DNA of 51,929 nucleotides, from contig DATKZS010000027.1 in assembly GCA_035527835.1 (NCBI GenBank), forward strand, positions 1-51,929, written 5' to 3'. The notes beneath the pieces are model-generated. The model was not told the origin of the DNA. It did no database searches and saw only the letters and a program-made list of their open reading frames with translations. Within the stretch, counting starts at the first letter, position 1. Every line of letters begins with the position of its first letter. Of this stretch, positions 16,459 to 24,306 are shown piece by piece. The position numbers and the translations under genes were made by a program. Source of the DNA: DATKZS01 sp035527835 [NCBI: bacterium] (GTDB lineage Bacteria; RBG-13-61-14).

Positions 16459-17493
16459 ATGAAGCCTATTTCGGACAATTTATTAATTGATTTGAAAATT
16501 AATGCTGTTCTCAAAACTGATATAGAGTCTAGCAATAGCATATTTAATACATTACATTCCATGGTTTCATCACATAGCATAATGTATCCGCGCATAGATG
16601 AATGGTTTAAGAAAAAAGTGACGTCAGGAATAAAGACTTCTTCTCGCAAAGCCTATCTAGGATATATAAACAATAGACCTATTGTTTCTGCTGTCTTGAA
16701 AATTGATAAAAATGCCAAGTTTTGCCATTTACACATTGAAGATGGCTTTAGACATAACCACATCGGTGAAACATTGTTTTCTATTATGGCTCTCGATTCA
16801 AGAAGAATTGCAAGGAATTTTCATTTCACACTTCCTGAAAGTCTATGGGAAGATCAGAAACAATTTTTCAAATCTTTTGGATTCGATAATCCTATCAAAG
16901 CAACAAGGCAATATCGATTATTTGATCAGGAGTATTTATTAGAAGCACCTTTTGATATTGTATGGATGAATGCACTCAATAAACTCCCTAAATTAATAAA
17001 TTATTTTAGCGAGATTGACTCTAGCACATTTAATGGTATCTTAGTAAGTATCAAACCACATTATCTTGATAAAATTCGAAATAAAGTAAAAACTGTTGAA
17101 ATAAGAAAGAAATTCAATAAAAATTATATTGGCAAAAAAGCAATACTTTATTCCTCATCACCATCTAAAACGCTTTGTGGATATGCAACCATTCAAGACA
17201 TTGTTGAAGACGACCCATTCCATATATGGAAGCAATTCGGCGCCGAGATAGGAGCTTCCGAAAAAGACTATTATAAATACACATGCGATTGCAATAAAAT
17301 ATTTGCTATTATCTTGACTGATATTTGCCTCTATAAGGATGAAATATATCTGGACCAGATAATCAATTTGATTAACAAAAAGCTTATACCCCCGCAATCT
17401 TATCTATTAATTGATAATAATCCTTTGTGGCAAGAGGCCATTTCGATTGCTGAGCTTTTACAAAGACGTTTTGGTTCTATTGCCGTTTATTAA
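16459..17493 (+). CDS. GNAT-like N-terminal domain fused to ASCH domain
   Basis: A 344-aa protein. Residues about 55-150 look like a GNAT acyltransferase: strands AYLGYINNRPIVSAVLKI and FCHLHIEDGF, then the acetyl-CoA loop RHNHIGETL. Residues about 190-290 match an ASCH (PUA-like) domain: LVSIKPHYLDKI, then the hallmark xKxxExR as K211, E214 and R216, then KAILYSSSP and LCGYATI. ASCH proteins bind RNA or nucleosides, and the E. coli member YqfB hydrolyses N4-acetylcytidine. Fusion to a GNAT domain next to a cytosine-nucleotide deaminase hints at cytidine chemistry (inference only). GGAGG lies before the ATG. It is strongly AT-rich, like its partner. A toxin or tRNA-acetylating role is the alternative. 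Confidence 0.75.
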   Translation: MKPISDNLLIDLKINAVLKTDIESSNSIFNTLHSMVSSHSIMYPRIDEWFKKKVTSGIKTSSRKAYLGYINNRPIVSAVLKIDKNAKFCHLHIEDGFRHNHIGETLFSIMALDSRRIARNFHFTLPESLWEDQKQFFKSFGFDNPIKATRQYRLFDQEYLLEAPFDIVWMNALNKLPKLINYFSEIDSSTFNGILVSIKPHYLDKIRNKVKTVEIRKKFNKNYIGKKAILYSSSPSKTLCGYATIQDIVEDDPFHIWKQFGAEIGASEKDYYKYTCDCNKIFAIILTDICLYKDEIYLDQIINLINKKLIPPQSYLLIDNNPLWQEAISIAELLQRRFGSIAVY

Positions 17494-17551
17494 GAAAAAT
17501 AAATTAGGATGATAATATTCGTCGGAAAAAGTTATTGCATTGGAGGGATAA

Positions 17552-18736
17552 ATGCCAATAGCCAATGAAGTCGCGATCATCGGGACGGGCACGATCAAAT
17601 TCGGCGAGAATTTTCACCAGAGCTACAACGACATGCTCTGGGAGGCGGTGAACCTGGCGCTCCAGGACGCCAAGGTTGAGTCCAAGGACATCCAGGCCGG
17701 CTGGCTCGGGACCTATCTGCCGTTTTCGTGGGGCTACGAGGGCGCGTCGGGCGTGAACGTGACCGAGACCATGAAAATGGAGCCGATCCCGGTGTCGCGC
17801 GTGTCCAATTACTGCTCGACCGGCATGGACGCGGTGAGGAACGCGTCGTTCGCGGTGGCCGCGGGCGAGTACGACTTGGTGCTGGCGGTCGGCGTGGAGA
17901 AGATGCGCGACGTGTCCGGCCGCGGCAGCCTGGTGGCGCAGCACGTGGAGCGCGGCCATCCCCTGTACTGCAAGGGCCGCACCGCTCCCGGCATGTTCGC
18001 GCTCCTGGCTAACCGCTATTTCAAGGAGTACGGCATCAACGAGGAGACGCTGGCCAAGGTCGCCGTCAAGAACCACAAGCACGGCTCGCTCAACCCGAAC
18101 GCGCACTTTCGGAAGGAGATCACGCTCGAGACCGCGCTCAACGCGCCCTATGTGGCCGCGCCCTTGAAGCTCTTCGACTGCTGCCCCACCACCGACGGCG
18201 CCGCCGCCGCCATCCTCTGCCCGGTCTCGAAAGCCAGGCAGTACACCGACGATTACGTGGTCATCAAGGGCTGCTCGCTCGCCATCACCGGCGGGTATTA
18301 CAGCGCCCAGATGAACCCGGCCTTCACCTTCACCGGCTTCACCGCCACCCAGACCGCGTCGCAAAAGGCCTACGCGCAGGCCGGGATCAAGAAGCCGATC
18401 GAGGAAGTGGACGTGGTGGAAGTGCACGACTGCTTCACCATCACCGAGATCATCAACTACGAGGACCTGGGATTCGCCAAGAAGGGCGAGGGCTGGAAGC
18501 TGATCGAGGAAGGAGAGACCTACATCGGCGGCAAAATCCCGGTGAACACCTCCGGCGGCCTGAAGTCGTGCGGCCATCCGGTCGGCGCCTCCGGCGTGCG
18601 CATGATCAACAACATCTGCGACCAGGTGCGCGGCCGCGCCGGCAAGATGCAGGTCAAGGACGCGAGGCTCGGCGTGGCCCATACCCTGGGCGGACCCGGC
18701 GCTCTATCCTGCGTGTTCGTGCTCGGAGCGCCGTGA
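17552..18736 (+). CDS. Thiolase-family (SCP-x/acetyl-CoA acetyltransferase-like) protein
   Basis: A 394-aa thiolase. The acyl-accepting cysteine is C88 in RVSNYCSTGMDA. The second half has VEVHDCFTITE and the C-terminal SCGHPVGASG (Cys/His pair), the SCP2-thiolase pattern. Such proteins work with a separate DUF35 zinc-ribbon subunit, matching the KAS-III/DUF35 gene 2.3 kb upstream on the same strand. Together they may carry out thiolytic cleavage or condensation of a branched or aromatic acyl-CoA. GGAGGG precedes the ATG. GC content returns to the local norm exactly here, after the AT-rich island. Confidence 0.9.
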   Translation: MPIANEVAIIGTGTIKFGENFHQSYNDMLWEAVNLALQDAKVESKDIQAGWLGTYLPFSWGYEGASGVNVTETMKMEPIPVSRVSNYCSTGMDAVRNASFAVAAGEYDLVLAVGVEKMRDVSGRGSLVAQHVERGHPLYCKGRTAPGMFALLANRYFKEYGINEETLAKVAVKNHKHGSLNPNAHFRKEITLETALNAPYVAAPLKLFDCCPTTDGAAAAILCPVSKARQYTDDYVVIKGCSLAITGGYYSAQMNPAFTFTGFTATQTASQKAYAQAGIKKPIEEVDVVEVHDCFTITEIINYEDLGFAKKGEGWKLIEEGETYIGGKIPVNTSGGLKSCGHPVGASGVRMINNICDQVRGRAGKMQVKDARLGVAHTLGGPGALSCVFVLGAP

Positions 18737-18766
18737 GAGAAAGCGGATAGGGCGGGGCATTCCGCC

Positions 18767-19624
18767 ATGGCCAATACCGGGACCCTATATATCGTCGCCA
18801 CGCCCATCGGCAACCTGGAGGACATCTCCCGCCGCGCCGAGCGGGTGCTGGCCGAGTGCGACGCGGTGGCGGCGGAGGACACCCGCCGCACCCGCGGACT
18901 GCTCAGCTACCTCGGCATCAAGAAGCGCCTCATCAGCTATTACGAGCCCAAAGAGGAACGGGCCATCCCCGGCATCATCGAGCTGCTCCATGAAGGCAAG
19001 AGCGTGGCCCTGGTCACCGACGGCGGCACGCCTGCGATCTCCGACCCCGGCTATCGCCTGGTCCGGGCCGCGCACGCGGCCGGCATCCGCGTCATCCCCG
19101 TGCCCGGACCGTCCGCCCTCACCGCCGCCCTCTCCGCATCCGGACTCCCCACCGGCCGCGTCACCTTCGCGGGCTTCCCGCCTCCCAAGTCCGCCGCCCG
19201 CAAAAAGGCCCTCGCCGAGCTCAAGGACCGCGCCGATACCCTCGTCTTCTACGAGTCCCCCAACCGCCTCCTCGACCTCCTCGCCGACGCCCTCGCCGTC
19301 CTGGGCGACCGCGAAGCCGTGGTCTTCAGGGAAATCACCAAGCTCTACGAGGAGCAGGTCCGAGGCCCGGTCTCCGAAATTATTGCATCGCTCAAGAAGA
19401 AAGAAGAGATTAAAGGCGAGATCACCGTCATCATCAGGGGGAGAGAGCAGACCGCCGAGCAATTCTCGGAAGACGAGATAACGGAGCTTGTCCGCGAGGC
19501 CCTGAAACGCTCGGACCGGCCCCTCTCTTCAATCGCCTCCAACCTCGCCCGAGAAACCGGCTGGCCCCGCAAAAAAGTCTATAAGATTGCGCTGAAAATA
19601 AAGGATCAAGGAGAGCTTCCCTGA
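18767..19624 (+). CDS. rsmI: 16S rRNA (cytidine1402-2'-O)-methyltransferase
   Basis: A 285-aa member of the tetrapyrrole-methylase fold. The RsmI signatures TPIGNLEDI, AEDTRRT and LVTDGGTPAISDPG are followed by the C-terminal extension with a helix-turn-helix-like end (RETGWPRKKVYKIAL). It uses SAM to methylate the 2'-OH of C1402 in the decoding centre of 16S rRNA. Length and motif order are normal. The gene begins 30 bp after the thiolase and is probably in the same transcript. Confidence 0.95.
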   Translation: MANTGTLYIVATPIGNLEDISRRAERVLAECDAVAAEDTRRTRGLLSYLGIKKRLISYYEPKEERAIPGIIELLHEGKSVALVTDGGTPAISDPGYRLVRAAHAAGIRVIPVPGPSALTAALSASGLPTGRVTFAGFPPPKSAARKKALAELKDRADTLVFYESPNRLLDLLADALAVLGDREAVVFREITKLYEEQVRGPVSEIIASLKKKEEIKGEITVIIRGREQTAEQFSEDEITELVREALKRSDRPLSSIASNLARETGWPRKKVYKIALKIKDQGELP

Positions 19625-19653
19625 GGCTGTTGTCAATCCCCAAGGGGGGAGGA

Positions 19654-20011
19654 TCAGGTCAGGCCGAGGGCGGCGTTGAGACGCTGATCCAGTCCGGCCT
19701 GCAGTTGGGGCGAGACTTTTCCAAGGCGGCGGAGGATCAAGGAGCGATCTGTGGTCATCAGCTTGGACATTTTAAATAAGGAGGGGCGGCGCAGTCCGGT
19801 TTCCGTAAAACCGGGGCCGTCCGTCTGGAGGATCAGATCACTTATCTCCGGCTTGCCTGGAGGGATGATCGAGGAAATAAAGGCGATAATAGTCCTGCCT
19901 CTTATTATCCGAGGATACGATTACGGCGGGCCTCACCTTGGCTCCGCTCTGATCAGTGAATGGGAAGGGAACCAGGATTATATCGCCTCGGCGCAGGACT
20001 TTTAACGTCAT
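19654..20011 (-). pseudogene. Frameshifted PemK/MazF-like toxin
   Basis: Starting at ATG 20011, the minus strand encodes MTLKVLRRGDIILVPFPF and KVRPAVIVSSDNKRQD, the classic PemK/MazF N terminus. It then runs off frame to a TGA. A shift of one frame just after KRQD restores TIIAFISSIIPPGKPE, then SDLILQ, SKLMTTDRSLILRRLGKV and SPQLQAGLDQRLNAALGLT, ending at 19654. The 358-nt span is one base over a multiple of three, so a loss of two bases (possibly one AC) or a gain of one is implied. The family cleaves mRNA. One base separates it from the antitoxin stop. A sequencing error or programmed shift cannot be excluded. Confidence 0.85.
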
Positions 20012-20012
20012 C

Positions 20013-20234
20013 TCAGACCGGCTCGCCGTCTTCGGCGGTATAGACGTCTTCTCCGGGATCGGCCAGGAACTCGAAACTCTTGTTAGTCAGCGCCAGGGCC
20101 GCGATGGCCGCGGCGGGGAGGTCGTCATCATGTTCCAGGATGATGATCTCGACCTGCTCGTGCTCGGCCAGGTCCAGCCGGTCCATCGGCTTGAGCACGC
20201 CTTTTTCATATGTCACTTTCAACGTTCGCGCCAT
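20013..20234 (-). CDS. DUF104/AF2212-like antitoxin
   Basis: A 73-aa protein, MARTLKVTYEKGVLKP followed by LDLAEHEQVEIII, matching the short DUF104 family that pairs with PIN or PemK toxins and is thought to fold as a small beta-barrel DNA-binding or neutralising protein. The acidic C-terminal half would wrap the toxin. The ATG at 20234 has AAAAGGA upstream; a longer frame starting at 20255 has no ribosome site. Its stop is one base before the start of the broken PemK-like toxin, so it now appears to be an antitoxin without a full-length partner. Confidence 0.8.
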   Translation of the reverse strand: MARTLKVTYEKGVLKPMDRLDLAEHEQVEIIILEHDDDLPAAAIAALALTNKSFEFLADPGEDVYTAEDGEPV

Positions 20235-20344
20235 GGCTTCATTCCTTTTCCTCATTTAATATATATGCGTTCCGGCCTCTCGTCAAGCACTGCTCACACT
20301 ACTTCCGAACCCGGAACCGCCTTTTCAGACCTTCAGCGCCTCCC

Positions 20345-20361
20345 TTGACAGCTATTGTCAA
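20345..20361. promoter_or_regulatory. Inverted repeat TTGACA-N5-TGTCAA
   Basis: The six-base arms are perfect around GCTAT. The site is between divergent transcripts (antitoxin leftward, lipoprotein rightward), where an operator would be expected. The left arm also resembles a -35 box. Confidence 0.3.
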
Positions 20362-20417
20362 ATCTCCATGCTATCCTGGCCCCAAACGGAACCGGAAAAA
20401 CTCTTTCCATTTTTCTC

Positions 20418-20445
20418 TTGACAATATTCTGGGGGGGGGTAAAAT
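20418..20445 (+). promoter_or_regulatory. Sigma-70-type promoter with G9 spacer
   Basis: TTGACA (20418-20423), a 16-bp spacer ending in nine consecutive G, then TAAAAT (20440-20445). It lies about 125 bp upstream of the lipoprotein start. A homopolymeric spacer of this kind can vary in length and so tune promoter strength. Confidence 0.55.
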
Positions 20446-20482
20446 CAGGTATATATATTCAATTGAATAGAGTTAAGGGCGT

Positions 20483-20501
20483 GAGTATGGCGACCGTACT
20501 C
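20483..20501 (+). promoter_or_regulatory. Leader hairpin with a 15-codon ORF
   Basis: GAGTATGG and CCGTACTC pair (one G-U) around CGA in the leader of the lipoprotein gene. An ATG inside it (20487) opens a 15-codon frame, MATVLIEAKRDLSTA, ending at 20534. It could be a leader peptide or the remnant of a gene; the ribosome site is weak. Confidence 0.25.
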
Positions 20502-20570
20502 ATCGAGGCAAAGCGGGACCTATCCACCGCTTAAACATGATGAACGCTTTCAAAGTCAGGAGGAGACAAA

Positions 20571-21011
20571 ATGAAAAGACTGGCATTTCTCGTGATCGCA
20601 ATGGCCGTAATCTTTGGGTCCGGTTGCGCCAAGAAGCCGGAAAAAATCGCCGCCGCATCTGTTTCTCCATTGCAATATAAGGATTATGATTGCGATCAGA
20701 TAGCGCAGGAGATGGATCGTGTCGGAAGGAAAAATAATGAACTCTATCATAGGATAGATAAAATGGCGAAAAAGGACGCCTGGACGGTGGGTCTTAGCGT
20801 TGGGTTTGCGCCGTTTACATATCTGCTGTCTTTATTCGGTTTATTCGCCATTGAAGGAGGTGATGGAGAAGCTGAATACTCACAGCTAAAAGGTGAATAT
20901 GAGGCCCTTCAGCACGCAGCGATCCAAAAAAAGTGCAACATGGAAATGCTTCCTCCTTCCCCCGAGCAACTTATCAAAGCGAAAGATGAAGAAGCAAAAA
21001 AGAAAAAATAA
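20571..21011 (+). CDS. Putative lipoprotein
   Basis: A 146-aa protein with a type II signal peptide; the lipobox FGSGC places the lipidated Cys at residue 19. DYDCDQIAQEMDRVGRKNNELY forms an amphipathic helix. A hydrophobic stretch (WTVGLSVGFAPFTYLLSLFGLFAI) and a second helix QLKGEYEALQHAAIQKKC follow, and the tail is lysine-rich. Short lipoproteins with this DxDCxQIxxE helix recur in Proteobacteria without a known role. GGAGGAG precedes the ATG. Its base composition is visibly more AT-rich than its neighbours, and it sits between two toxin-antitoxin loci, so acquisition is plausible. Confidence 0.75.
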   Translation: MKRLAFLVIAMAVIFGSGCAKKPEKIAAASVSPLQYKDYDCDQIAQEMDRVGRKNNELYHRIDKMAKKDAWTVGLSVGFAPFTYLLSLFGLFAIEGGDGEAEYSQLKGEYEALQHAAIQKKCNMEMLPPSPEQLIKAKDEEAKKKK

Positions 21012-21039
21012 CAAATAGGCAGGCCTGGATCAAGACTCG

Positions 21040-21074
21040 GAATGGCCCGCATAGCTCTGCTATGTGGGCCATTC
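21040..21074. terminator. 15-bp hairpin between convergent genes
   Basis: GAATGGCCCGCATAG and CTATGTGGGCCATTC pair completely (one G-U) around CTCTG. It lies between the ends of the lipoprotein gene and the HEPN gene and could end both transcripts, although no T-tract follows on either strand. Confidence 0.5.
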
Positions 21075-21092
21075 TACGCTGGCGACTTGGCA

Positions 21093-21515
21093 TCAGGCCG
21101 CGGAAAATTTATGGCCAGTCTTTTTCTCCAGATACTCGCGGCAGGCCTCCACCAGTAGCTTGGCGTTGGCGATGTCCTTCTCGGCTACTTGGCGGGACAC
21201 GGTTTTGCTGATCTGGTAATCGGCGATGTTACGGTCGAGGAACATCCGCTGCAATTTCTTGAAGGTATCGGGCGGGAAGATGCCGGTCTTTACGAACCCA
21301 CGGTTAAAGGCGCCGAGCAATTGGGCATGAGAAGAAAAGGTCAGGCCGTGGTGGGCCAGGACCGCAGAGATGGCATGATAGGCGGCATAATAAGCTCGGG
21401 AAGCCGAGTCGCTCACGAACCCCATCTCAAATTCTCTTTGGGCCGAAGCCAGCTTGTGTTCGGCCTTTGAGAGCATGGCTTTCAGATTTTCCAAGCCCGG
21501 CTTTTGGTTTTTCAT
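21093..21515 (-). CDS. HEPN-domain protein of an MNT-HEPN module
   Basis: A 140-aa all-helical HEPN protein. The key helix SRAYYAAYHAISAVL carries R and H with six residues between them, and a second helix has LQRMFLDRNIADY. In HEPN-MNT (type VII) systems the HEPN partner is an RNase toxin or ligand-binding protein that the nucleotidyltransferase modifies or blocks. The RX6H spacing differs from the RX4H of well-studied HepT toxins, so nuclease activity is uncertain. The ATG at 21515 overlaps the nucleotidyltransferase stop (ATGA), which fixes the start. Confidence 0.85.
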   Translation of the reverse strand: MKNQKPGLENLKAMLSKAEHKLASAQREFEMGFVSDSASRAYYAAYHAISAVLAHHGLTFSSHAQLLGAFNRGFVKTGIFPPDTFKKLQRMFLDRNIADYQISKTVSRQVAEKDIANAKLLVEACREYLEKKTGHKFSAA

Positions 21516-21829
21516 AGAGCGATCCCTTCCCGTTTGACGTTCCAGCCGAGCGGGAACTCTTCTTCCTTTCGCCATTCCTCTTCTGAGTAGAGCAAAGATG
21601 CAAAGAGCGTTTCATGACGGTTCATCATCTCCACGTCGGTCTCGAGGACTGTTTCCTCGATTTCGGGCGTGCACTGGTCCACGACCACGAGCACGTCGTA
21701 GTCAGAGCCTTCCCAGGCGTCGCCTCTGGCCTGGGAGCCGAAGAGGATGACCTGCTTGACGCGGGGCCCGAGGCGCTCGCGGAGCAGGTCCGCGAATTCC
21801 TGGGCGATCTGGCGGGATCGGTCGTCCAT
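21512..21829 (-). CDS. Minimal nucleotidyltransferase (MNT) of an MNT-HEPN module
   Basis: A 105-aa protein of the DNA polymerase beta-like fold with the family motif GS-x10-DxD in VILFGSQARGDAWEGSDYDV. In characterised pairs the MntA-type enzyme adenylylates its HEPN partner and so acts as the antitoxin. MDDRSRQIAQEF (21829) is the likely start; a 15-codon upstream extension is possible. It is coupled to the HEPN gene by an ATGA overlap, antitoxin first. The intact motif suggests an active system. Confidence 0.85.
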   Translation of the reverse strand: MDDRSRQIAQEFADLLRERLGPRVKQVILFGSQARGDAWEGSDYDVLVVVDQCTPEIEETVLETDVEMMNRHETLFASLLYSEEEWRKEEEFPLGWNVKREGIAL

Positions 21830-21900
21830 GTTTTTCCTCGATACTAGTTTGGCATTATGCGGGATGGATTGCAAGAAGCCAGGGCGGAGGGCGGAAGCTA

Positions 21901-22012
21901 TGGAGTGCGCGCGGCTTGACGCCGCTTTGGAATCGGGCGGCTTGACGCCCGAAGAGGACGGGCCGAGTCAAGCCTCGGCCCAAGAAAAGCGGCGTCAAGC
22001 CACCGCACTCCA
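21901..22012. repeat. Inverted pair of GGAGTGC-GGCTTGAC elements
   Basis: A forward copy (21901-21930, TGGAGTGCGCGCGGCTTGAC then GCCGCTTTGG) and a reverse copy (21985-22012) face each other. Between them are two more small hairpins built on the same TTGAC/GTCAA core (near 21934-21950 and 21960-21980). Related inverted pairs occur at 31042-31288 and 51143-51323. This fills the space between the MNT gene and asnS. Confidence 0.8.
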
Positions 22013-22053
22013 AGGCGCCGCGGCGGCGCCAAGATGCCGGCGGGCCGCCGGCG

Positions 22054-23346
22054 CTACGGCCAGATTTTGCCGAGCATACGGGGGAAGGGGATGGTTTCGC
22101 GGACGTGGGGCAGGCCGCAGAGCCAGGAGACGGTGCGCTCGATTCCGAGTCCGAAGCCGGCGTGGGGCACGGAGCCGAAGCGGCGGAGGTCCAGGTACCA
22201 GGTAAAGGCCTCGCGGGGGAGGTTGTGGGCGATGATTTTTTGTTCGAGGGTGGCGAGGTCGTCCTCGCGTTGGCCGCCGCCGATGATCTCGCCGTAGCCC
22301 TCGGGCGCGAGCACGTCCACGCACAGGGCGACCTCGGGCCTTTCCGGGTCCTGCTTCATGTAAAAGGCCTTGACCGCGGACGGGTAGCGGTGGACCATGA
22401 CGGGCCGGTCAAAGCTCTGGGCGATCCAGGTCTCCTCGTCGCCTCCGAAGTCGTCGCCCCAGGGCTTTTGGTGGCCCTGCTTGTTCAAGAGGGCGATTGC
22501 CTCGTCATAGGTGATGCGGGGGAAGGGCTTTTTCACGCGCTCCAGCGCGGCCAGGTCGCGCTCCAGGAATTTCAGCTCGTCGCGCCGCTTCTCCAGCGTC
22601 TTTTGCGCCACGTTTTCGAGCATGTCCTCGGCCAGGTCCATGTCGCCGTCAAGGTCGAGCCACGCGACCTCCGGCTCGAGCATCCAGAACTCCATGAGGT
22701 GGCGGCGGGTCTTGGACTTCTCGGCGCGGAAGGTCGGGCCCAGGCAGTAGACCTTGCCGAAGGCAAAAGCGGCGGCCTCCTGGTAGAGCTGTCCGGACTG
22801 GGTGAGGAAGGCGCTCTCGCCGAAGTAATCGGTCTGGAACAGGGTGGTGGTTCCCTCGCAGGCGGCGGGGGTGAGGATGGGGGAATCAATCAGGGTGAAG
22901 CCGTTCGCGTCGAAGTAGCCGCGGCATTGGCGGATGATCTCGTGGCGCACGCGGAGGATGGCGTGCTGGCGCCGGGAGCGGAGCCAGAGGTGTCGGTTCT
23001 CCATGAGGAAGGCGGTGCCGTGCTCCTTGGGCGTGATCGGGTACTCGGCGGCTTCCTGGGCCACGACGAGGTCGGTGACGCCGAGCTCGAAGCCGAGCGG
23101 AGAGCGCTTGTCCTCCCGCACGGTCCCGCGCACGATCATCGAGCTCTCCTGCGGCAGCCGGTCGGCCAGCGCGAACAGCTCATCGCTCACATCGCCCTTG
23201 AACACCACCGCCTGGATGGTGCCGGTGCCGTCGCGCACCTGGAGGAAATGGAGCTTGCCCTTTGAGCTCTTGTGATACAGCCAGCCCCGGACCTCGACCT
23301 CTTCCCCCGCGTGCCCCGCCACGTCCTCCACGTACACCCACTTCAT
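22054..23346 (-). CDS. asnS: Asparaginyl-tRNA synthetase
   Basis: A 430-aa class IIb aminoacyl-tRNA synthetase that charges tRNA-Asn with asparagine. It has an N-terminal OB-fold anticodon-binding domain ([19 protein letters not shown]), motif 2 [19 protein letters not shown], motif 3 [20 protein letters not shown], and the typical AsnRS end [15 protein letters not shown]. Length is normal. Its start overlaps the stop of the CYTH gene upstream (ATGA), so it is the second gene of a two-gene unit. A direct Asn-charging route is therefore present, whether or not a Gln/Asn amidotransferase also exists. Confidence 0.96.
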   Translation of the reverse strand: MKWVYVEDVAGHAGEEVEVRGWLYHKSSKGKLHFLQVRDGTGTIQAVVFKGDVSDELFALADRLPQESSMIVRGTVREDKRSPLGFELGVTDLVVAQEAAEYPITPKEHGTAFLMENRHLWLRSRRQHAILRVRHEIIRQCRGYFDANGFTLIDSPILTPAACEGTTTLFQTDYFGESAFLTQSGQLYQEAAAFAFGKVYCLGPTFRAEKSKTRRHLMEFWMLEPEVAWLDLDGDMDLAEDMLENVAQKTLEKRRDELKFLERDLAALERVKKPFPRITYDEAIALLNKQGHQKPWGDDFGGDEETWIAQSFDRPVMVHRYPSAVKAFYMKQDPERPEVALCVDVLAPEGYGEIIGGGQREDDLATLEQKIIAHNLPREAFTWYLDLRRFGSVPHAGFGLGIERTVSWLCGLPHVRETIPFPRMLGKIWP

Positions 23347-23927
23347 CCCGCGCTCCCCTGGCCGTGGTCCAGCTCATAAAGCAACAGCGTGTACGGCCGC
23401 GGCTCAACCTCCGCTTCGTCCACCCCGAGCCGCCCGAGAATTTCCCGGATGCCTTGCCGCGCCGCCGCGATCCGGTCCTTGTCGTCCACCATGATCTCGA
23501 TCTCCACGAATTCGCCCAGCCCGCCGACCTTCCACAGCTCCACCGTGGCCGCGCCCGTTCCCGGCCCCGCTTCCACCCGCCAGCGCCGCCCCTTTTTCGA
23601 TTTCACCAGGAACTCCTTAAACCCGAACGCCCGCGCGAAGCGGATGAACGCGGCAGCGTCGCTCACCTCGAACTCGTGCTCCTGGCTCGCCTCCGCGCCC
23701 TTGCCCTCCACCTTTTCCTTCACCGTGACCGTGGCCTTGTTCCCCGACCTCCGCAGCCGGAACCGTTCATGCGTATAACCGGTGGTCCCGGCCGGGCAAT
23801 AATAGGTATCCTGGTACTCGATCTCGCCGAGCGGCCGGCCCATCCTTGAAAGGAGTTCCGCCACCGCCGCCGGGTCGCGCACTCTGGCCTTCATCTCCAC
23901 CTCGATGTTCGCCGGGCCCATGGCCAC
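23343..23927 (-). CDS. CYTH-domain protein (class IV adenylate cyclase/thiamine-triphosphatase-like)
   Basis: A 194-aa CYTH tunnel-fold protein. The N-terminal ExExK signature is present in [10 protein letters not shown], followed by [24 protein letters not shown] and, late, [10 protein letters not shown], all supplying charged residues to the tunnel. The family acts on triphosphates with metal ions: CyaB-type adenylate cyclase, thiamine triphosphatase or inorganic triphosphatase. Which of these applies cannot be told. It is translationally coupled to asnS. The start is uncertain between two closely spaced ATGs, and no good ribosome site is seen. Confidence 0.85.
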   Translation of the reverse strand: MAMGPANIEVEMKARVRDPAAVAELLSRMGRPLGEIEYQDTYYCPAGTTGYTHERFRLRRSGNKATVTVKEKVEGKGAEASQEHEFEVSDAAAFIRFARAFGFKEFLVKSKKGRRWRVEAGPGTGAATVELWKVGGLGEFVEIEIMVDDKDRIAAARQGIREILGRLGVDEAEVEPRPYTLLLYELDHGQGSAG

Positions 23928-24010
23928 TTATGCTAGATCAAGCCCCGCTCCCGGTCAACGAAACGGGCCGCTTGGTTGAAAGGCGCGCCGGTTCAAGTTA
24001 CAATTTTTTT

Positions 24011-24294
24011 GTCCGGAAATCAGTGCTGTCCAAAATAAACGGACCGGAGAACCGCCAAGACGCCAAGAGCGCCAAGGATTATTTTTAAGCACGATTTTAA
24101 GAGGGCTGGGGTGCGAATGTTTTTTGCTTGGCGCTCCCGTCGGCCGGTCCGCCAAGCCGGTTGGGGCCAACGCTCCGGAGCTGTTCTTTGCCGGGCCGCA
24201 AAGAAACATCATGATTTACTTGGCGACCCTTGGCGCTCTTGGCGTCTTGGCGGTTTTCTTACGGCCTATTTTGGACAAGAGTGTCCGGAAATCA
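24011..24294. mobile_element. MITE-like palindromic element, partly duplicated at the window end
   Basis: The outer direct repeats GTCCGGAAATCA are at 24011-24022 and 24283-24294. Inside them GTCCAAAATA (24028-24037) faces TATTTTGGAC (24267-24276), and a perfect 28-bp inverted repeat of the CGCCAAGACGCCAAG type spans 24050-24077 and 24228-24255. The stretch 24020-24162 recurs at 51787-51929 with three mismatches and no gaps, cut by the window edge. No ORF of its own is credible. The structure suggests a non-autonomous transposable or otherwise spreading element. Confidence 0.75.
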
Positions 24295-24306
24295 TGAAAA
24301 TTCTTC

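Larger units (their letters stand above)
15235..17540 (+). other. AT-rich two-gene island inserted in an acyl-CoA gene pair
   Basis: GC content drops abruptly to roughly 35-40 percent by eye from just after the KAS-III/DUF35 stop codon until just before the thiolase ribosome site, with matching changes in codon use. A TATAAT box (15235-15240) lies right at the left boundary. No transposase, integrase, terminal repeat or target duplication was seen at either edge. The island holds a dCTP deaminase-like gene and a GNAT-ASCH gene in tandem. Confidence 0.8.

Noticed and set aside
19751-20005. Plus-strand 84-aa frame.
   Set aside because: It is the complement of the broken PemK-like toxin, whose recognisable motifs are on the minus strand.
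21040-21074. Rho-independent terminator with certainty.
   Set aside because: The stem is excellent, but no T-tract follows on either strand, so it is given only moderate confidence.
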